Notes: generated by a model not told the origin, from the letters alone. A stretch of 64,000 nucleotides of DNA from Taxillus chinensis (GCA_023512835.1 CM042090.1:49892996-49956995); one strand, 5' to 3'; shown: positions 12,395 to 22,570, counted from the first letter of the stretch. Program-made: numbers and translations.

Positions 12395-12575
12395 CATATA
12401 AGTCACTGACAGAGACGGAGCTCAAAGGTAAGATCGTCATTTTCAAATTCGAACCTTAACGCTAGAACTCTCTCTCTCTTTGATTCTGTCCCTTTCTCTC
12501 TTTCTCTCTCCCCTGAACAACTTCAAACCTTACAATCTCTCTCTACAAGTGTCTCCTTCTCTCTCTACAAGCTCA
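12395..12575 (+). promoter_or_regulatory. Possible internal promoter and CT-rich leader of D cargo gene
   Basis: CATATAAG (12395-12402) is a TATA-like box about 175 bp before the cargo ATG. The interval from 12470 is a CT-rich leader with CTCTCTCT runs ending TCAATGGCA. Element B has the same arrangement. Transcription from here is inference. Confidence 0.45.
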
Positions 12576-12854
12576 ATGGCAGGACCAAGCTCATCGATGG
12601 CCGACGACATACGCAACATCGTCCCGGGATTCATCATCGACTGGGAAGCCATAGGCGACGCCAAAGTCTGTTGGTTGGACGAATTTAGAAACCGCCTCGA
12701 TGAAACCGGTATTGCATCTGTCTGCTCAGGGATGCAAGACTTACTGATAGAAGATGTTTCGGAATTGTACGAGACCATGGCATTCGCTGGAGACGACCTG
12801 GTGGGAACTGTACATGGAGTAGAGATTCGTATCTCTCCCGAAAGGTACCTTTGA
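12576..12854 (+). pseudogene. Element D cargo gene, N-terminal domain fragment
   Basis: Starts MAGPSSSMADD in a good plant context (TCAATGGC). Residues 15-90 (VPGFIIDWEAIGD, WLDEFRNRL, LLIEDVSELYETM, GTVHGVEIRISPER) parallel the start of B's cargo protein (VPGHLVDWASISD, WLDEVHSLL, LLISDVRTFYEHF, SGIRGQSVKITPQ). The pattern of a short Tyr-containing helix, then VxGxxVxISP, resembles the plant family annotated 'putative plant transposon protein'. The frame stops at 12852-12854 where B continues for about 90 residues. The function of the domain is unknown. Confidence 0.7.
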
Positions 12855-13097
12855 TCCTCTTCCTAGTTTTTCCAGAGAAGAGTGTAAGTCTTTTTTTGGG
12901 CACTCCAATCCTGGAAAGCAAGGTCGGGGAGCCCTGAAGATGGGTTTTTCGGTCAGGCACTGGTGACTCTCATAGTCACCGGACAGTGCCTATTGTGTAA
13001 GAAGACGGCTCATGATTGTGCAAGTCATGAGTAGATGAAGATCATGTGTAGTGTTCTACAGGGAAGACGAGTAGACTAGGGAACACAGCTACACTCC
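12855..13097. other. Non-homologous block with hairpin inside D cargo gene
   Basis: This stretch takes the place of the middle of the N-terminal domain seen in B. It holds a stem at 12955-12991: AGGCACT pairs with AGTGCCT, and inside that GGTGACT pairs with AGTCACC around a 5-base loop. An intron is possible (a GT lies at 12845), but I cannot show matching splice sites. Confidence 0.5.
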
Positions 13098-14813
13098 ATG
13101 ATTAAAAGCAAGAAGGGACACTTTGGACTTCTTCTCACCAAAGTCCTTAGGTTTCTGCACCCTGACGTATTCTGCAACAGGCCCTCAGTGCCACTGCCGA
13201 TCAAATACATATTTAAAAGTATTTATGAGGATGGTCGGCTGGAGATCAAGTCGATGAAGAGGACTGAGTTAGGTGCAAGAAGTCATGCAGGAGACACAGC
13301 CAGCTTTGTACGAGCCCCCGCTCGCATACCACGACAGTCGGTTCGTGTCTCACAGACTTCTAGGGGCTCCTTTGCATCTGCCGCAATAGTACATATAACT
13401 GAAGTGGTGGAGAACATTGCCAGAACTTATCTCCCCACTGATTCTACACCTGAGGAGACCCCTACTGTCGAGCTGCCCAAGGATACTGCAGAAGTAAGAG
13501 AACCTGCAGTTAGAGGGCAGACACTAGCACAGGAAACCCCAGAGGATAGGGGTACTACACCTATACTATTGAGCACCCTTGGGGAGTTTGAGCTAGAAGA
13601 ATTTTATATGGACCCTTGGGGTACTACACCTATGCCAAGGCTCATATGACCCTCGCTGATTTACGAAAGGCATGGATCGCCTTTGGTAAACAGATGGTAG
13701 ATAGAGACCATCTGATTCATTGGTTAGTCAAGCAGGGTGGTGTAAGAAGAGACCCAGTGGAAGCTGTATCAGTGGTTGCCCCATCTCCTATCATAGTGGA
13801 CTCACCCGTCACATCTATTCCACATGATGCTGAGGTGGTGGGCATTGTTGTAGAAGAAGAAGCAGAAGAAGAAGAAACTCCTGGTGCTGCAGCCAGTGAC
13901 TCCGATGGCGGATCTGTCCCACAAGTTCGTGAGACTGTGGAAGGGACTGAGATGGCCACACCATCTATACATGTCGTTCATCAGGTGGCCACTCAGGTGA
14001 GTGAGGAGTTCGCAACCAATATTCCAATGGCTATTCCAGAACTAGCTGCGTCTCACTCACGTTCTCTGACGGCTGAAGAAATAGATCTTCTGGCCAGCAA
14101 GGTCATTGAGAAACTGATCTCCTCTTGCATCCTCAAGACATCAGTTTCTCAGGCCTTTGAAGAACGACTGGCTACTATGGAGTCCAGCATGGAAGAGGTA
14201 CGAACGCAAGTCAGATCGTACCCTCGACAAGGTGCAGCAAGAAATGACATCACTCACAAGTGCGACCACATATGGGTTTAGACATCTGGAGGAGCACTGT
14301 GAAGACATCAAGGGAGCTTACCAGAGACAATACAAAGGACTCAGTACAACTCTGGGAGTAATTCTGTCAGAATGTCATCGCCTTGCAAGTGGTGAAATAT
14401 CGCTTATGGTCAAGAACACACTCCCACAGCCATCCAATCGACCTGCACCTGAACCAATTGATACTCCACAGCCAGCCGCACCTTCTCCGAGTCACTCACA
14501 ACCTCAGCCTACTGCCACTTACATGCGGGGGAGAAAGCGCGCACACAGAACCACGGTCATCTCAGATTCTGATGATGATGATGATGTTCCAATAGCTACC
14601 TGCATAAAGAAGCAGACTGCTGCTCCCTATCAACCATTTTCTTTCACTCAGCCAGGCCCCTCAACTCCACTTCCAAGCACGGCTAAGTACACCATGCCTG
14701 CTTCACCCACCAAACCAACTGCTACGACTACTGACCAACCCTTAGCCCCGCCTCGCATTGTCACTACTGGAGGCACCTCAGCTGAACTGCCTGCATTCAA
14801 CACTTGTTGCTAG
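13098..14813 (+). pseudogene. Element D cargo gene, middle region
   Basis: The frame resumes at MIKSKKGHFGLLLTKVLRFL, aligning by eye with B's MRNSKRNSSFRRILSQIF and on to VPLPIKYIFKSIYEDGRLEI versus LTIPFPQNFYFCHFTSDGML. A Glu/Pro/Thr-rich disordered segment follows. A helical segment (about 14150-14400: FEERLATMESSMEEVRTQV, then EEHCEDIKGAYQRQY) comes next, then a Pro/Ser/Thr-rich stretch with a basic RGRKRAHR and an acidic SDSDDDDD run (about 14526-14585). The frame changes near 13636 and between 14157 and 14281. A nuclear role is conceivable from the basic/acidic run but unproven. Confidence 0.65.
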
Positions 14814-15437
14814 GGATACCACTGCGAGAACTTGCGGCTATGAAGCCTTCTTCACCGGACCTGACCTTTGTCGCCTACTCCATGACGGTGAAGAAATGGA
14901 TAATATTGTGATGACTCAGTTCATCTTTGCACAAAAGTCATTCCTCGAGAAGCTACGTCTCCACATTCACAGAGATACCAGGGTGGAACACTATTTTCCG
15001 ATCATGCAGGCTCAGCTAATCGATGATGCAGCAATGCTCGAGATTATACAGGGTCGCAGATATGAGAACTCCTTCCGTCCCTGGGATGAGGTAGACCATG
15101 TGCTAATTCCCTACTTGTCCACATCCCCGCACTGGTTTCTTCTCAACATTGACTTCAAGAACCAAAGGATCATTATCTTCGACTCCAAACCAGTACCTTA
15201 CTAATCCATCGACGTGAACAACTGCATGAATTCAATCGCACTCTCACCCGTGTCATGCAGGGATATTCACATGGGTGTGGTGGTTATCATCTCTCCAAAC
15301 CGATGGAAATTACGCGAGTCAAGCAAGGCGTTCCTGCTCAGGATGATGCTCACAGCTGCGGCTTTTATGTTTGCCATTACATCCGCATCCTGACCACCAA
15401 GGGTTCCCAGCTCTCATGCCTGAATTTGATCGTGTGA
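14758..15437 (+). pseudogene. Element D cargo gene, Ulp1/C48 protease-like domain
   Basis: Reads WDEVDHVLIPYLSTSPHWFL...IIIFDSKP, then a frame change, then VPAQDDAHSCGFYVCHYI. This is the C48 cysteine-protease pattern: His in HW (15130-15132), Asp in FDSK (15181-15183), oxyanion Gln (15339-15341) five residues before the nucleophile Cys in SCG (15357-15359). Such proteases cleave SUMO from proteins. A TAA at 15202-15204 and a frame change separate the His/Asp half from the Gln/Cys half, so this copy cannot make an active enzyme. Most family members have DCG; both cargo genes here have SCG. Confidence 0.8.
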
Positions 15438-15956
15438 GCAGTCGAGCGGCCTCATTACACTTGACCCCTGCTCAACTCCTGCGTGAGCAAGCTGCTGTTT
15501 TTCTATTTACACATAGTGTTTTGTACTCTGAATTTAACCCATAACTGTCATGTACGCTAACTCCTTGTACACTGCATTTCTTGTTTCTCAATGTTCTGTG
15601 TACTTACTTTCCGTCAGTTATCTTTTATGTATGTCTTTGCTCTGTTGCCTACTTTTCTGTGCGTTATTCCATTGCTCCCATGAGGTTAGTGTTCTGGTGC
15701 TTGTTCCTCACCCCAGAAAGGGGGAGTGTTTCTCAGGGGGAGCAAGCTCGTAGGGGGAGTTATCTTTGACAGAGGACCGACTAATGCAGCCTTCATGCCT
15801 ACGGGGGAGAGGAGTGTGTATTTTTGTAATTTTGATCTCCTCCAAATTCTTTATATGCAAAGACATCTTCTAATTAATCTAAAATTGCCCATCAAACTCG
15901 TAGTCTTAGACTTCATGTATTTACCCATTCTCAGCTTACATTAAATAGGGGGAGAT
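15438..15956 (+). other. Element D tail and polypurine tract
   Basis: A 3' untranslated stretch with no coding signal. GGGGGAG-like runs at 15719 and 15754, and finally AGGGGGAGAT at 15947-15956, sit directly before the LTR start TGTTGG. The last is the functional-looking polypurine tract. Confidence 0.8.
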
Positions 15957-17965
15957 TGTTGGAAACACAGGATTTGATGAAGCTGCCAAATTTATAGTTT
16001 AAGTCTGGAGACTCGAAGAAGTGAAGGTCGTAGGGTCGAAGAGTCGAAATTCGTACAAGTGAAACTGTCATAGGACGTATTGGCAAGAGACTCGTAGACT
16101 CATAAAGTCTGGAGACTCAAGGCGAAACAGTGACAGAACATTACGACTCGTAGATCCAGGGTCGGAGGTCATAGAGTCATAGTACGGAAAAGAGAGTGTT
16201 ACTATAAGCGTCAACAAGTTCGGAGACTCGTAGAGTCGAAGCAATGTTAAGAACAGTAACCGAAACTAAATGACTCGTAGACTTGTAGACTCGTAGAGTC
16301 CTCATAAATACTTAAGTCAATTAATAGAACTTAAATTGCCACTAGACTCGAAGACTCGTAGAGTCGTAGGGTCGAAACCTTTTAACACTGTTAAGAAAAC
16401 AGGACTCGTAGACTCGTAGATTAAAAGTCACAGAGTCGAAGCCTTCGAATAGTGTAAACAAAACCAGACTCGTAGACTCGTACATTGAAAGTCGTAGAGT
16501 CCAAACCTCCGAACACTGTAAAGAAAACTGGACTCTTAGACTCGTAGGTTGAAGGTTGAAGAGTAAATGCAATAAAGAATGGCAAACAAATGAAACTGTA
16601 ACTCAAGAGTTGTAGAGTCGTAGACTCGTAGACTCAAGAGACAGAGTCACTATGGAGAAATTGCCACACTTTCTGACTCGGAGATCGACGGCAGAGAGTT
16701 GTAGCTAAAGGGTCGTAGCTATACAGAAACTCAGTTTATGAGCTCTTACGAAAGACTAAGGAAGAAAAGCGAAGTTTAAGACTCATAGACTCGAAGATTT
16801 TCAGAGCCATTTAGTCGAATATAGTAAACTGAGAGACCCGAAGGTCGTAGACCCGCAAAGCTAGGGTCGTAGACTCGTAGCGATAACAACAGGCAGATTA
16901 GGCGGACTACGAAGAAGACACTCTAAGCGCCATTTGAAGAGTCGCAGACTCGTAGAGTCGGAGACTTCAGTTAATAGAGTGACACAAAAGACTAATCCAA
17001 CCTGAACTCTAGGCTCGGAGACTCGAAGATATGAGTCGTAGACTCGCAGAAACGCTGTAAAGCCTGAAGCAAACTTTTGCCACTTTCAACAGGTTCTAAC
17101 TAAAATCTTCGAGTCACCGAACCTACGAGGCATCTACCTCTGAGACAGACTTACAACCCTAAACACAGTCACTTAGCGATATTGTCAGCTAGGGTTTGTA
17201 CAGCAAGTCTGCGCCGTCCCGAGCAGTTGAGCGCATTAATGACACATTAATTTCTGCCAACTACCATCCTCGGATGAACGGCCAAGATCAACTGCATGCC
17301 AAATACGCAATATGGGCATCTGATCTGCAAATCAAAGAAGATCAACCCATCCCCTGACATTTCGCATTTTCAGTGGCGGGAAGCCAGTCTGTCGGGATGG
17401 ACATCATGGCGCACGAGCCCTTTAATCTTAAAAAAAATATATCTCTCACGCACTTAACGACAAAATTAAGAGTCTAACCTCTCTCTCAAAAGAAGGAAAC
17501 ACACAGAACACAAGATAATGGTTCTGACGGACTTAAATGTAAAAGAATCTCTTTCAAAACCAAGTAGAGAGTTCTAACACGAGAGAGAGAGAGACTCTGA
17601 GAGAATTTAGACAAGTGCTGTGCGCCGTGTTGAATCAAGAACAAGAACATTCTATTCGATTATTCATCAAAGATCTAGCACTTCCATTAAGTCTTGATCT
17701 CTGTGTTGTCTGTTTTCCACACTTCGATCTATCATAAACCATCTCTTTCACAACTAAGATCTGTAGAAAAAAGAGCATTTACTCTTATCTCAGTTTTGTC
17801 TGATAGTTCATCATGACTCACGCTATCCTCAATACTATTGTCATCTTCTCCATAAATACTTCCATCATAGTCATCTGTAGAGGAATCCAAAACCAGCTAA
17901 TAGTCTAGCTTCCACTGCAAAGAAAGTCTATTCACCCCCCTTCTAGACTCACTTTGGGACCTACA
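15957..17965 (+). repeat. Element D 3' LTR
   Basis: A 2009-bp copy of the LTR at 8481-10512 with scattered substitutions and small indels. It carries the same GACTC/GAGTC repeat field (about 16000-17050) and the same GGGACCTACA end. It is followed by the gtttt target duplication and element C's integrase. Confidence 0.95.
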
Positions 17966-17970
17966 GTTTT

Positions 17971-18600
17971 CTCAAGAATAGCTTTTATTTCCCTATTGGA
18001 CACTTCAGCTTGCCCATTATCAAACAGTTTGTTACAAAAGTGACTACCCTCATCACTAATAATAGCCCTTGGTGTCCCAAAATGACTAAAGATATTTCTT
18101 GTGAGGAACTTAGTCACCACTCTAGCATCATTCACTATTGTTGGGATTGCCTCTACCCACTTAGACACATAATCCATAGCCAATAGAAATGTATGAATAC
18201 CCATCAGAAATGGGAAATGGCCCCATAAAGTCTATGCCCCAAACATGAAAGATTTCAACTGGAAGGATTCCAGTTAAGGGCATTTCATTCTTCCTAGACA
18301 GGCCACCTACCCTTTGGCATCTATCACAAGTTTTAACAAAGACATAGGTGCCTTTAACCATGTTGGGCCAGTAAAACCCACATTGCATGATCTTAGCCAC
18401 TATTATTTGCACTCCAAAGTGGCCCCTATAATCTGATGCATGACAATGATGTATGATATCATCCATTTCTTCCTCAGGGACACACCTTCTAATTATCTGA
18501 TCAGCACACTGCCTATAGAGGATAGGGTCATCCCAAGTATACTTCTTTGCATCTGCTATGAACCTCTTTCGCTGGTGGTAATCAAATTGCTTAGGTATGA
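17971..18600 (-). pseudogene. pol: Element C integrase, N-terminal and core part
   Basis: Minus-strand order: RFIADAKKYTWDDPILYRQC, the HHCC zinc region (HHCHASDYRGHFG, CDRCQRVGGLSRKNEMPL), then the core with Asp in VWGIDFMGPF and Asp in IISDEGSHF. The Glu-containing block is QAEVSNREIKAILEKTV. The roughly 20 residues normally between the second Asp block and NGQAEVSN are missing, an internal deletion; a frameshift near 18180-18200 adds to the damage. Element D interrupts directly after EKTV. The first codons have no Met, as expected within a polyprotein. Confidence 0.87.
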
Positions 18601-19275
18601 ACTCAGCAGCTAAATAGTTTGCTATATCAGCAAACCAAGGAAGCTAGCTTACTTGAAGCACTACCTCATCAGGAAAGTCATCAGAGATAGGCAAAGACTT
18701 AGGTGCATTTTCAACTCGAGAAAGGTGATCTGCAACAGTGTTTAATGCCCCCTTAGTATCTCTAATTTCTAAATCAAACTCCTATAAGAGGAGAACCCAT
18801 ATCAGCAAACATGGTTTAGCTTCCTTCTTAGCTAACAAATACTTAAGAGCTACATGGTCAGTATAAATAACAACCTTAGACCCAAAGAGGTAAGATCTAA
18901 ACTTGTTGCAGCCATACACTACAGCTAGCAACTCTTTCTCAGTAGTGGTATAATTCTGTTGGGCATTATCTAGAGTCTTACTAGCATAGTAAATCACCCT
19001 AAAAATTTTTTTTCTCCTCTGCCCTAGTACTACTCCCACGGCATAGTCACTCGCATCATACATAAGCTCAAATGGTTGTTCCCAATCCGGAGTAACTATA
19101 ACAGGGGCTGTGACCAACTTGTGATTAAGGACTTCAAAAGCTTTTAAACATTCATTATTAAAGTCAAATTTTTTGTATTTTTCCAACAACACAGTTAGGG
19201 GTTTAGCTATTTTTGAGAAGTCCTTAATAAATCTCCTATAGAACCCAGCATATCCTAGGAAACTTCTCACCCAGC
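18601..19275 (-). pseudogene. pol: Element C RNase H
   Basis: [21 protein letters not shown] (thumb/connection) is followed by RNase [20 protein letters not shown] (Asp), [20 protein letters not shown] (Glu), [21 protein letters not shown] (Asp), and after frame damage EIRDTKGALNTVADHLSRVE. Downstream a TAG interrupts LQVS-LPWFAD. It would remove template RNA during reverse transcription. Confidence 0.85.
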
Positions 19276-19699
19276 ATATCCTAGGGTTTCAATGGTGGAT
19301 ATTTTAGCTCTATCCACCTCCAAACCTTTAGTGGACACCTTGTGCCCAAGGACTATGCCCTCACTTACCATAAAATGGTATTTCTCCCAATTTAGGACAA
19401 GTTCTTTCTCTTCACATCTTTCCAGAACAGTATCTAGGTTTTTTAAGCATTGTTGGTAAGAAGAACCAAACACAGAAAAATCATCATAAATACTTCCATT
19501 ATCTCCTCCACCAGGCCCTGAAAAATGGCCATCATGCACCTTTGAAAGGTCGCAGGTGCATTACACAGCCCAAATGGCATCTTCTTAAATGCAAAGGTGC
19601 CAAAAGGGCAAGTGAACGTTGTTTTCTCCTGGTCCTAGGGTTTAATCATGATTTGATTATACCCGGAATACCCATCTAGGAAGCAATAATGGTTATACC
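19276..19699 (-). pseudogene. pol: Element C reverse transcriptase, C-terminal half
   Basis: Continues the RT from the other side of element E: GYNHYCFLDGYSGYNQI, TTFTCPFGTFAFKKMPFGLCNAPATFQRCMMAIF. The catalytic FMDD block is damaged by one lost base (reads IYDDFSVFG, near 19485). VLERCEEKELVLNWEKYHFMV and GIVLGHKVSTKGLEVD follow. Before the RNase H junction the expected PPPTSVKG-type residues are replaced by a repeat of CCTAGGATATGCTGGG (copies near 19251 and 19270), a local duplication. Confidence 0.85.
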
Positions 19700-19792
19700 C
19701 AGCCTGTAAGGACCCGTACCTTGAGTTAGTCAGTTTTGCCTTCTGAGTAGAGTTTTTCTAGATTTTGACCTAGTGAATGGACTCCAATGAAT

Positions 19793-20010
19793 TCACGTGC
19801 AAAAGGAAAGATGCTTAGAATGATGTCCTCTATCTACCACAAAAGTTTCAGGCCAAACGGACGTGTATGTGAGGTGCACGTGAAATGGGTCCAATTCACG
19901 TGCAAGTGTGGTTGTCTTCTACATGATGCAAGGAGGCTAGGGGTGAAGTTTGAGCACATTTGGAGTGCATTTGGAGTTGCACGTGAATTGGGGAATTCAA
20001 GTGCAAATTG
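19793..20010 (+). promoter_or_regulatory. Inverted-repeat modules in E U3
   Basis: GAATTCACGTGC at about 19793, then GCACGTGAA...TTCACGTGC (19876-19903), then GCACGTGAATT...AATTCAAGTGC (about 19979-20004), spaced about 100 bp apart. CACGTG is the plant G-box recognised by bZIP/bHLH factors; regulation is inferred. Confidence 0.6.
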
Positions 20011-20135
20011 GCGTGCAGGCATATTTTTGCATGGTTCCCTTGGTTTTGACATTCTAATGATCTTTCTCCAAAGGACCATGTTGAAATTCTAAGTATTTTG
20101 GCCTATATGGGTGCGGAAAGGTGCTAACTTGTGTG

Positions 20136-20214
20136 ATCAAAACTACGTCGTTTTGATCCTGGGATTCACTTAATCAAAACTACGTCGTTTTGATGTTGTG
20201 TTGTCTATATAAGG
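20136..20214 (+). promoter_or_regulatory. E core promoter: two ACGT palindromes and TATA box
   Basis: AAAACTACGTCGTTTT (with ATC/GAT flanks) occurs at 20136-20157 and 20173-20194, each a 22-bp palindrome with one mismatched pair. TATATAAGG follows at 20206-20214. The leader then contains TTTTAGGGTTAGGGTTTG. Confidence 0.7.
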
Positions 20215-20790
20215 AGGAGAAGCCCCTCTGTTTTAGGGTTAGGGTTTGTTGCTCCACCAGCCATCGCAGAGAAAGAGAGAGAGGGAAGGAGGGCTCCTGG
20301 TTGCTGCCGGGCGTCTTGCGTGGGTGGTCGATGCTTCGTGGGTGGACGGCGTTCGACGTGGGATCGGGACATTGCTGTGTTGTTGCGTTTTACTTGAGGT
20401 AGGGGTTCTGTTCTTCCTAAATCCTCCTCTGTCCTAGGGTCCTAGGGAAGATTATAGGTTATATCTGTTATATATACATATGTAATCCATGTAGGTGTGA
20501 TCTCCTATATGGATGTTGGCTTTCAGTGACATTTTGGTGTGATTCTGTGGATTACATGCTATATGTTTGATGAAATGCCTGTGTGAATTTAGCTGGGTGT
20601 ATATGCCCATTACGTGTTCGGTAATATGTCTGTGTGGCTGGACTTGTGGTTTAGTGTATGTATGTATGCTGGGTGTCTGTTCTATGGCCTGAATGGCTGG
20701 GTTTGTGCACCTGTGAACGGGTGCACACCAAGTGTTTGGTTGTATGCTTGAGTGACCGTGGTGTGTGTTGTGTGCTTGACTGTGCTATCT

Positions 20791-20911
20791 GGCCTGAAGA
20801 GGCGGTTAAACTACTTTGCCTGAGAGGCGGTTAAACCAGTGGCCTGAAGAGGCGGTTAAACTACTTTGCCTGAGAGGCGGTTAAATCAGTGGCCTGAAGA
20901 GGCGGTTAAAC
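20791..20911 (+). repeat. Tandem repeat in E downstream LTR
   Basis: Five units built on GAGGCGGTTAAACYA, alternating 'cctgaaga' and 'cctgaga' leads (about 25 bp each). Solo LTR I carries a short version (GATTTAACCGCCTCTTCAGG, near 41050). Confidence 0.85.
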
Positions 20912-21511
20912 TACTTGCTTGAGATGTGTTTTGTTAGCCTGTGTGGCAGTGGAAGATTGTAATTGTTGATGTGGTTGTTATTATGTCTGTTGAAATTTTT
21001 GTAACACGACACTACACTTGTACTGTCACGCCCCGGATTTCCAACCCGAGGAAACCGGTACGTGACTCCCCTTTTTACCCACACGGAGGGCAAAGGGGTT
21101 AGGATACAAACCAAGAACCGAACATTTTAAACATTCACAACACATTCAAAAAAAATAAAGTCCATCAAGCAGTCCACAAACCAGATCAGCCTTTAATACA
21201 AAGTCTTCTTTTCAATCCATCCCCATTGGGGTTACATCAGTTCCCATAATAAAATAACATAAACAATAAAATAAATAAGGTCTTCCACCTTGGGGTCCCA
21301 CCTAACGCCTGTAGGTTCCTGAAAAGAAAACAACATGGTAGGAGGGGTGAGCAACCACATCTCGCAGGGGATCATGTCTCCCCAACCCATCCCATGCACC
21401 TAACATCTACATGCCTCGTGTACAAGTCTTGTGTCGTGATACAATTATTCCACCAGATATAGTTACAAGGCTATAACAAAGAAACACAATCATACATGGA
21501 CTGGTACATAA

Positions 21512-21729
21512 ACACTCCCGGGCTTCCACAGCCACCGGGTTTCAAGAACAGTCCCGGGCTTCCACAGCCACCGGGTTCCACAAAACAGTCCCGGGCTTCC
21601 ACAGCCACCGGGTTCCACAAAACAGTCCCGGGCTTCCACACCACCGGGTTCCACAAAACAGTCCCGGGCTTCCACGACCACCGGGTTCCACAAAACAGTC
21701 CCGGGCTTCCACGGCCACCGGGTGTACAA
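21512..21729. repeat. 37-bp minisatellite in F left LTR
   Basis: About six tandem copies of a 37-bp unit beginning TCCCGGGCTTCCACAGCCAC; the first and last copies are imperfect. The right LTR has a matching array at about 28912-29120 with small unit differences. Confidence 0.93.
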
Positions 21730-22336
21730 GCAAACACGCAAAGACACAAGGCCATACAGGCATAACATCACACTTAATATACTTAGTCACACGGGAATAA
21801 CGTCGAACACTTAGCATGCATATATTCACAGGCTCACAAACCCAGCCACACAGCGAGTATTCCAAACACATAATATGCATAGCCTCACAGGCATTATTTC
21901 AAACACGTTCTGAGCATACACACAGGCATATTCATACCGACATTTTATCAAACACTTAACATGCACTAACCACCCAACCTCAGAAATCACACCAAAACGC
22001 CATCGAAGGCCAACATTCATATAGGAGATCACACCTATATGAATTTACATATAAATAATATAACGAGATATAACTCATATTCGCCCTAGGACCCTAGGAC
22101 AGAGGAGGACTTAGGAAGAACGGAATCCCTACCTCAAGTAAAACGCAACAACACAAAGAAAGTCCCGATCCCACGTCGAACGCCGTCCACCCATGAGTCA
22201 CCGACCACCCACGCAAGATGCTCCGGCCCTGGACGAACCAAGAACTCCCCTTCCTTCTCTCTCTCTAGCTCTCTCTCTCTACGACGGCCAAAGAATCGAA
22301 GAGAACCCTAAACCTAAAACAGAGGGCTTCTCCTCC

Positions 22337-22413
22337 TTATATAGCCAACACAACATCAAAACGACGTAGTTTTGATTAAGTGAATCCCAGCATCAAAACG
22401 ACGTAGTTTTGAT
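22337..22413 (-). promoter_or_regulatory. F left LTR core promoter: TATA and two ACGT palindromes
   Basis: Minus-strand CTATATAAGG (about 22336-22345) with AAAACTACGTCGTTTT palindromes at 22355-22376 and 22392-22413 upstream, the same spacing as in E. Confidence 0.7.
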
Positions 22414-22544
22414 CACACAAGTTAGCACCTTTTCGCACCCCTATAGGCCAAAATACTCAGAATTTCAACATGGTCCTTTGGAGAAAGTTCCTTAGAATGT
22501 CAAAACCAAGGGAACCATGCAAAAATAAGCCTGCACGCCAATTT

Positions 22545-22570
22545 GCACGTGAATTCCCCAATTCACGTGC
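22545..22570. promoter_or_regulatory. Perfect G-box inverted repeat in F left LTR
   Basis: GCACGTGAATT, a CCCC loop, then AATTCACGTGC: 11-bp perfect arms. The right LTR has the same at 29946-29971. Confidence 0.75.

Larger units (their letters stand above)
8481..17965 (+). mobile_element. Element D: non-autonomous copia derivative with cargo gene
   Basis: Both LTRs begin TGTTGGAAACACAGG and end GGGACCTACA. The element is flanked by gtttt at 8476-8480 and 17966-17970. The iMet-type PBS (TGGTATCAGAGC) and AGGGGGAGAT polypurine tract are intact. Between them lie only the N-terminal end of a copia gag, a spacer, a broken cargo gene of the B type, and a short tail. Protease, integrase, RT and RNase H are absent, so it would need proteins from another element. 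A spacer stretch at 11568-11596 resembles B at 54118-54148, supporting descent from a B-like element by deletion. Confidence 0.93.

Noticed and set aside
12843..13098. An intron in D's cargo gene
   Set aside because: A GT donor exists, but no acceptor restores a frame clearly homologous to B, and B has no intron there.
21512..21729. Regular direct repeats suggesting a CRISPR array
   Set aside because: Units are contiguous with no variable spacers, lie inside an LTR and recur in its partner; the genome is a plant.
21496..21765. A Pro/Gly-rich reading frame that looks collagen-like
   Set aside because: It is a translation of the 37-bp minisatellite in F's LTR; similar frames appear on both strands and in three phases.
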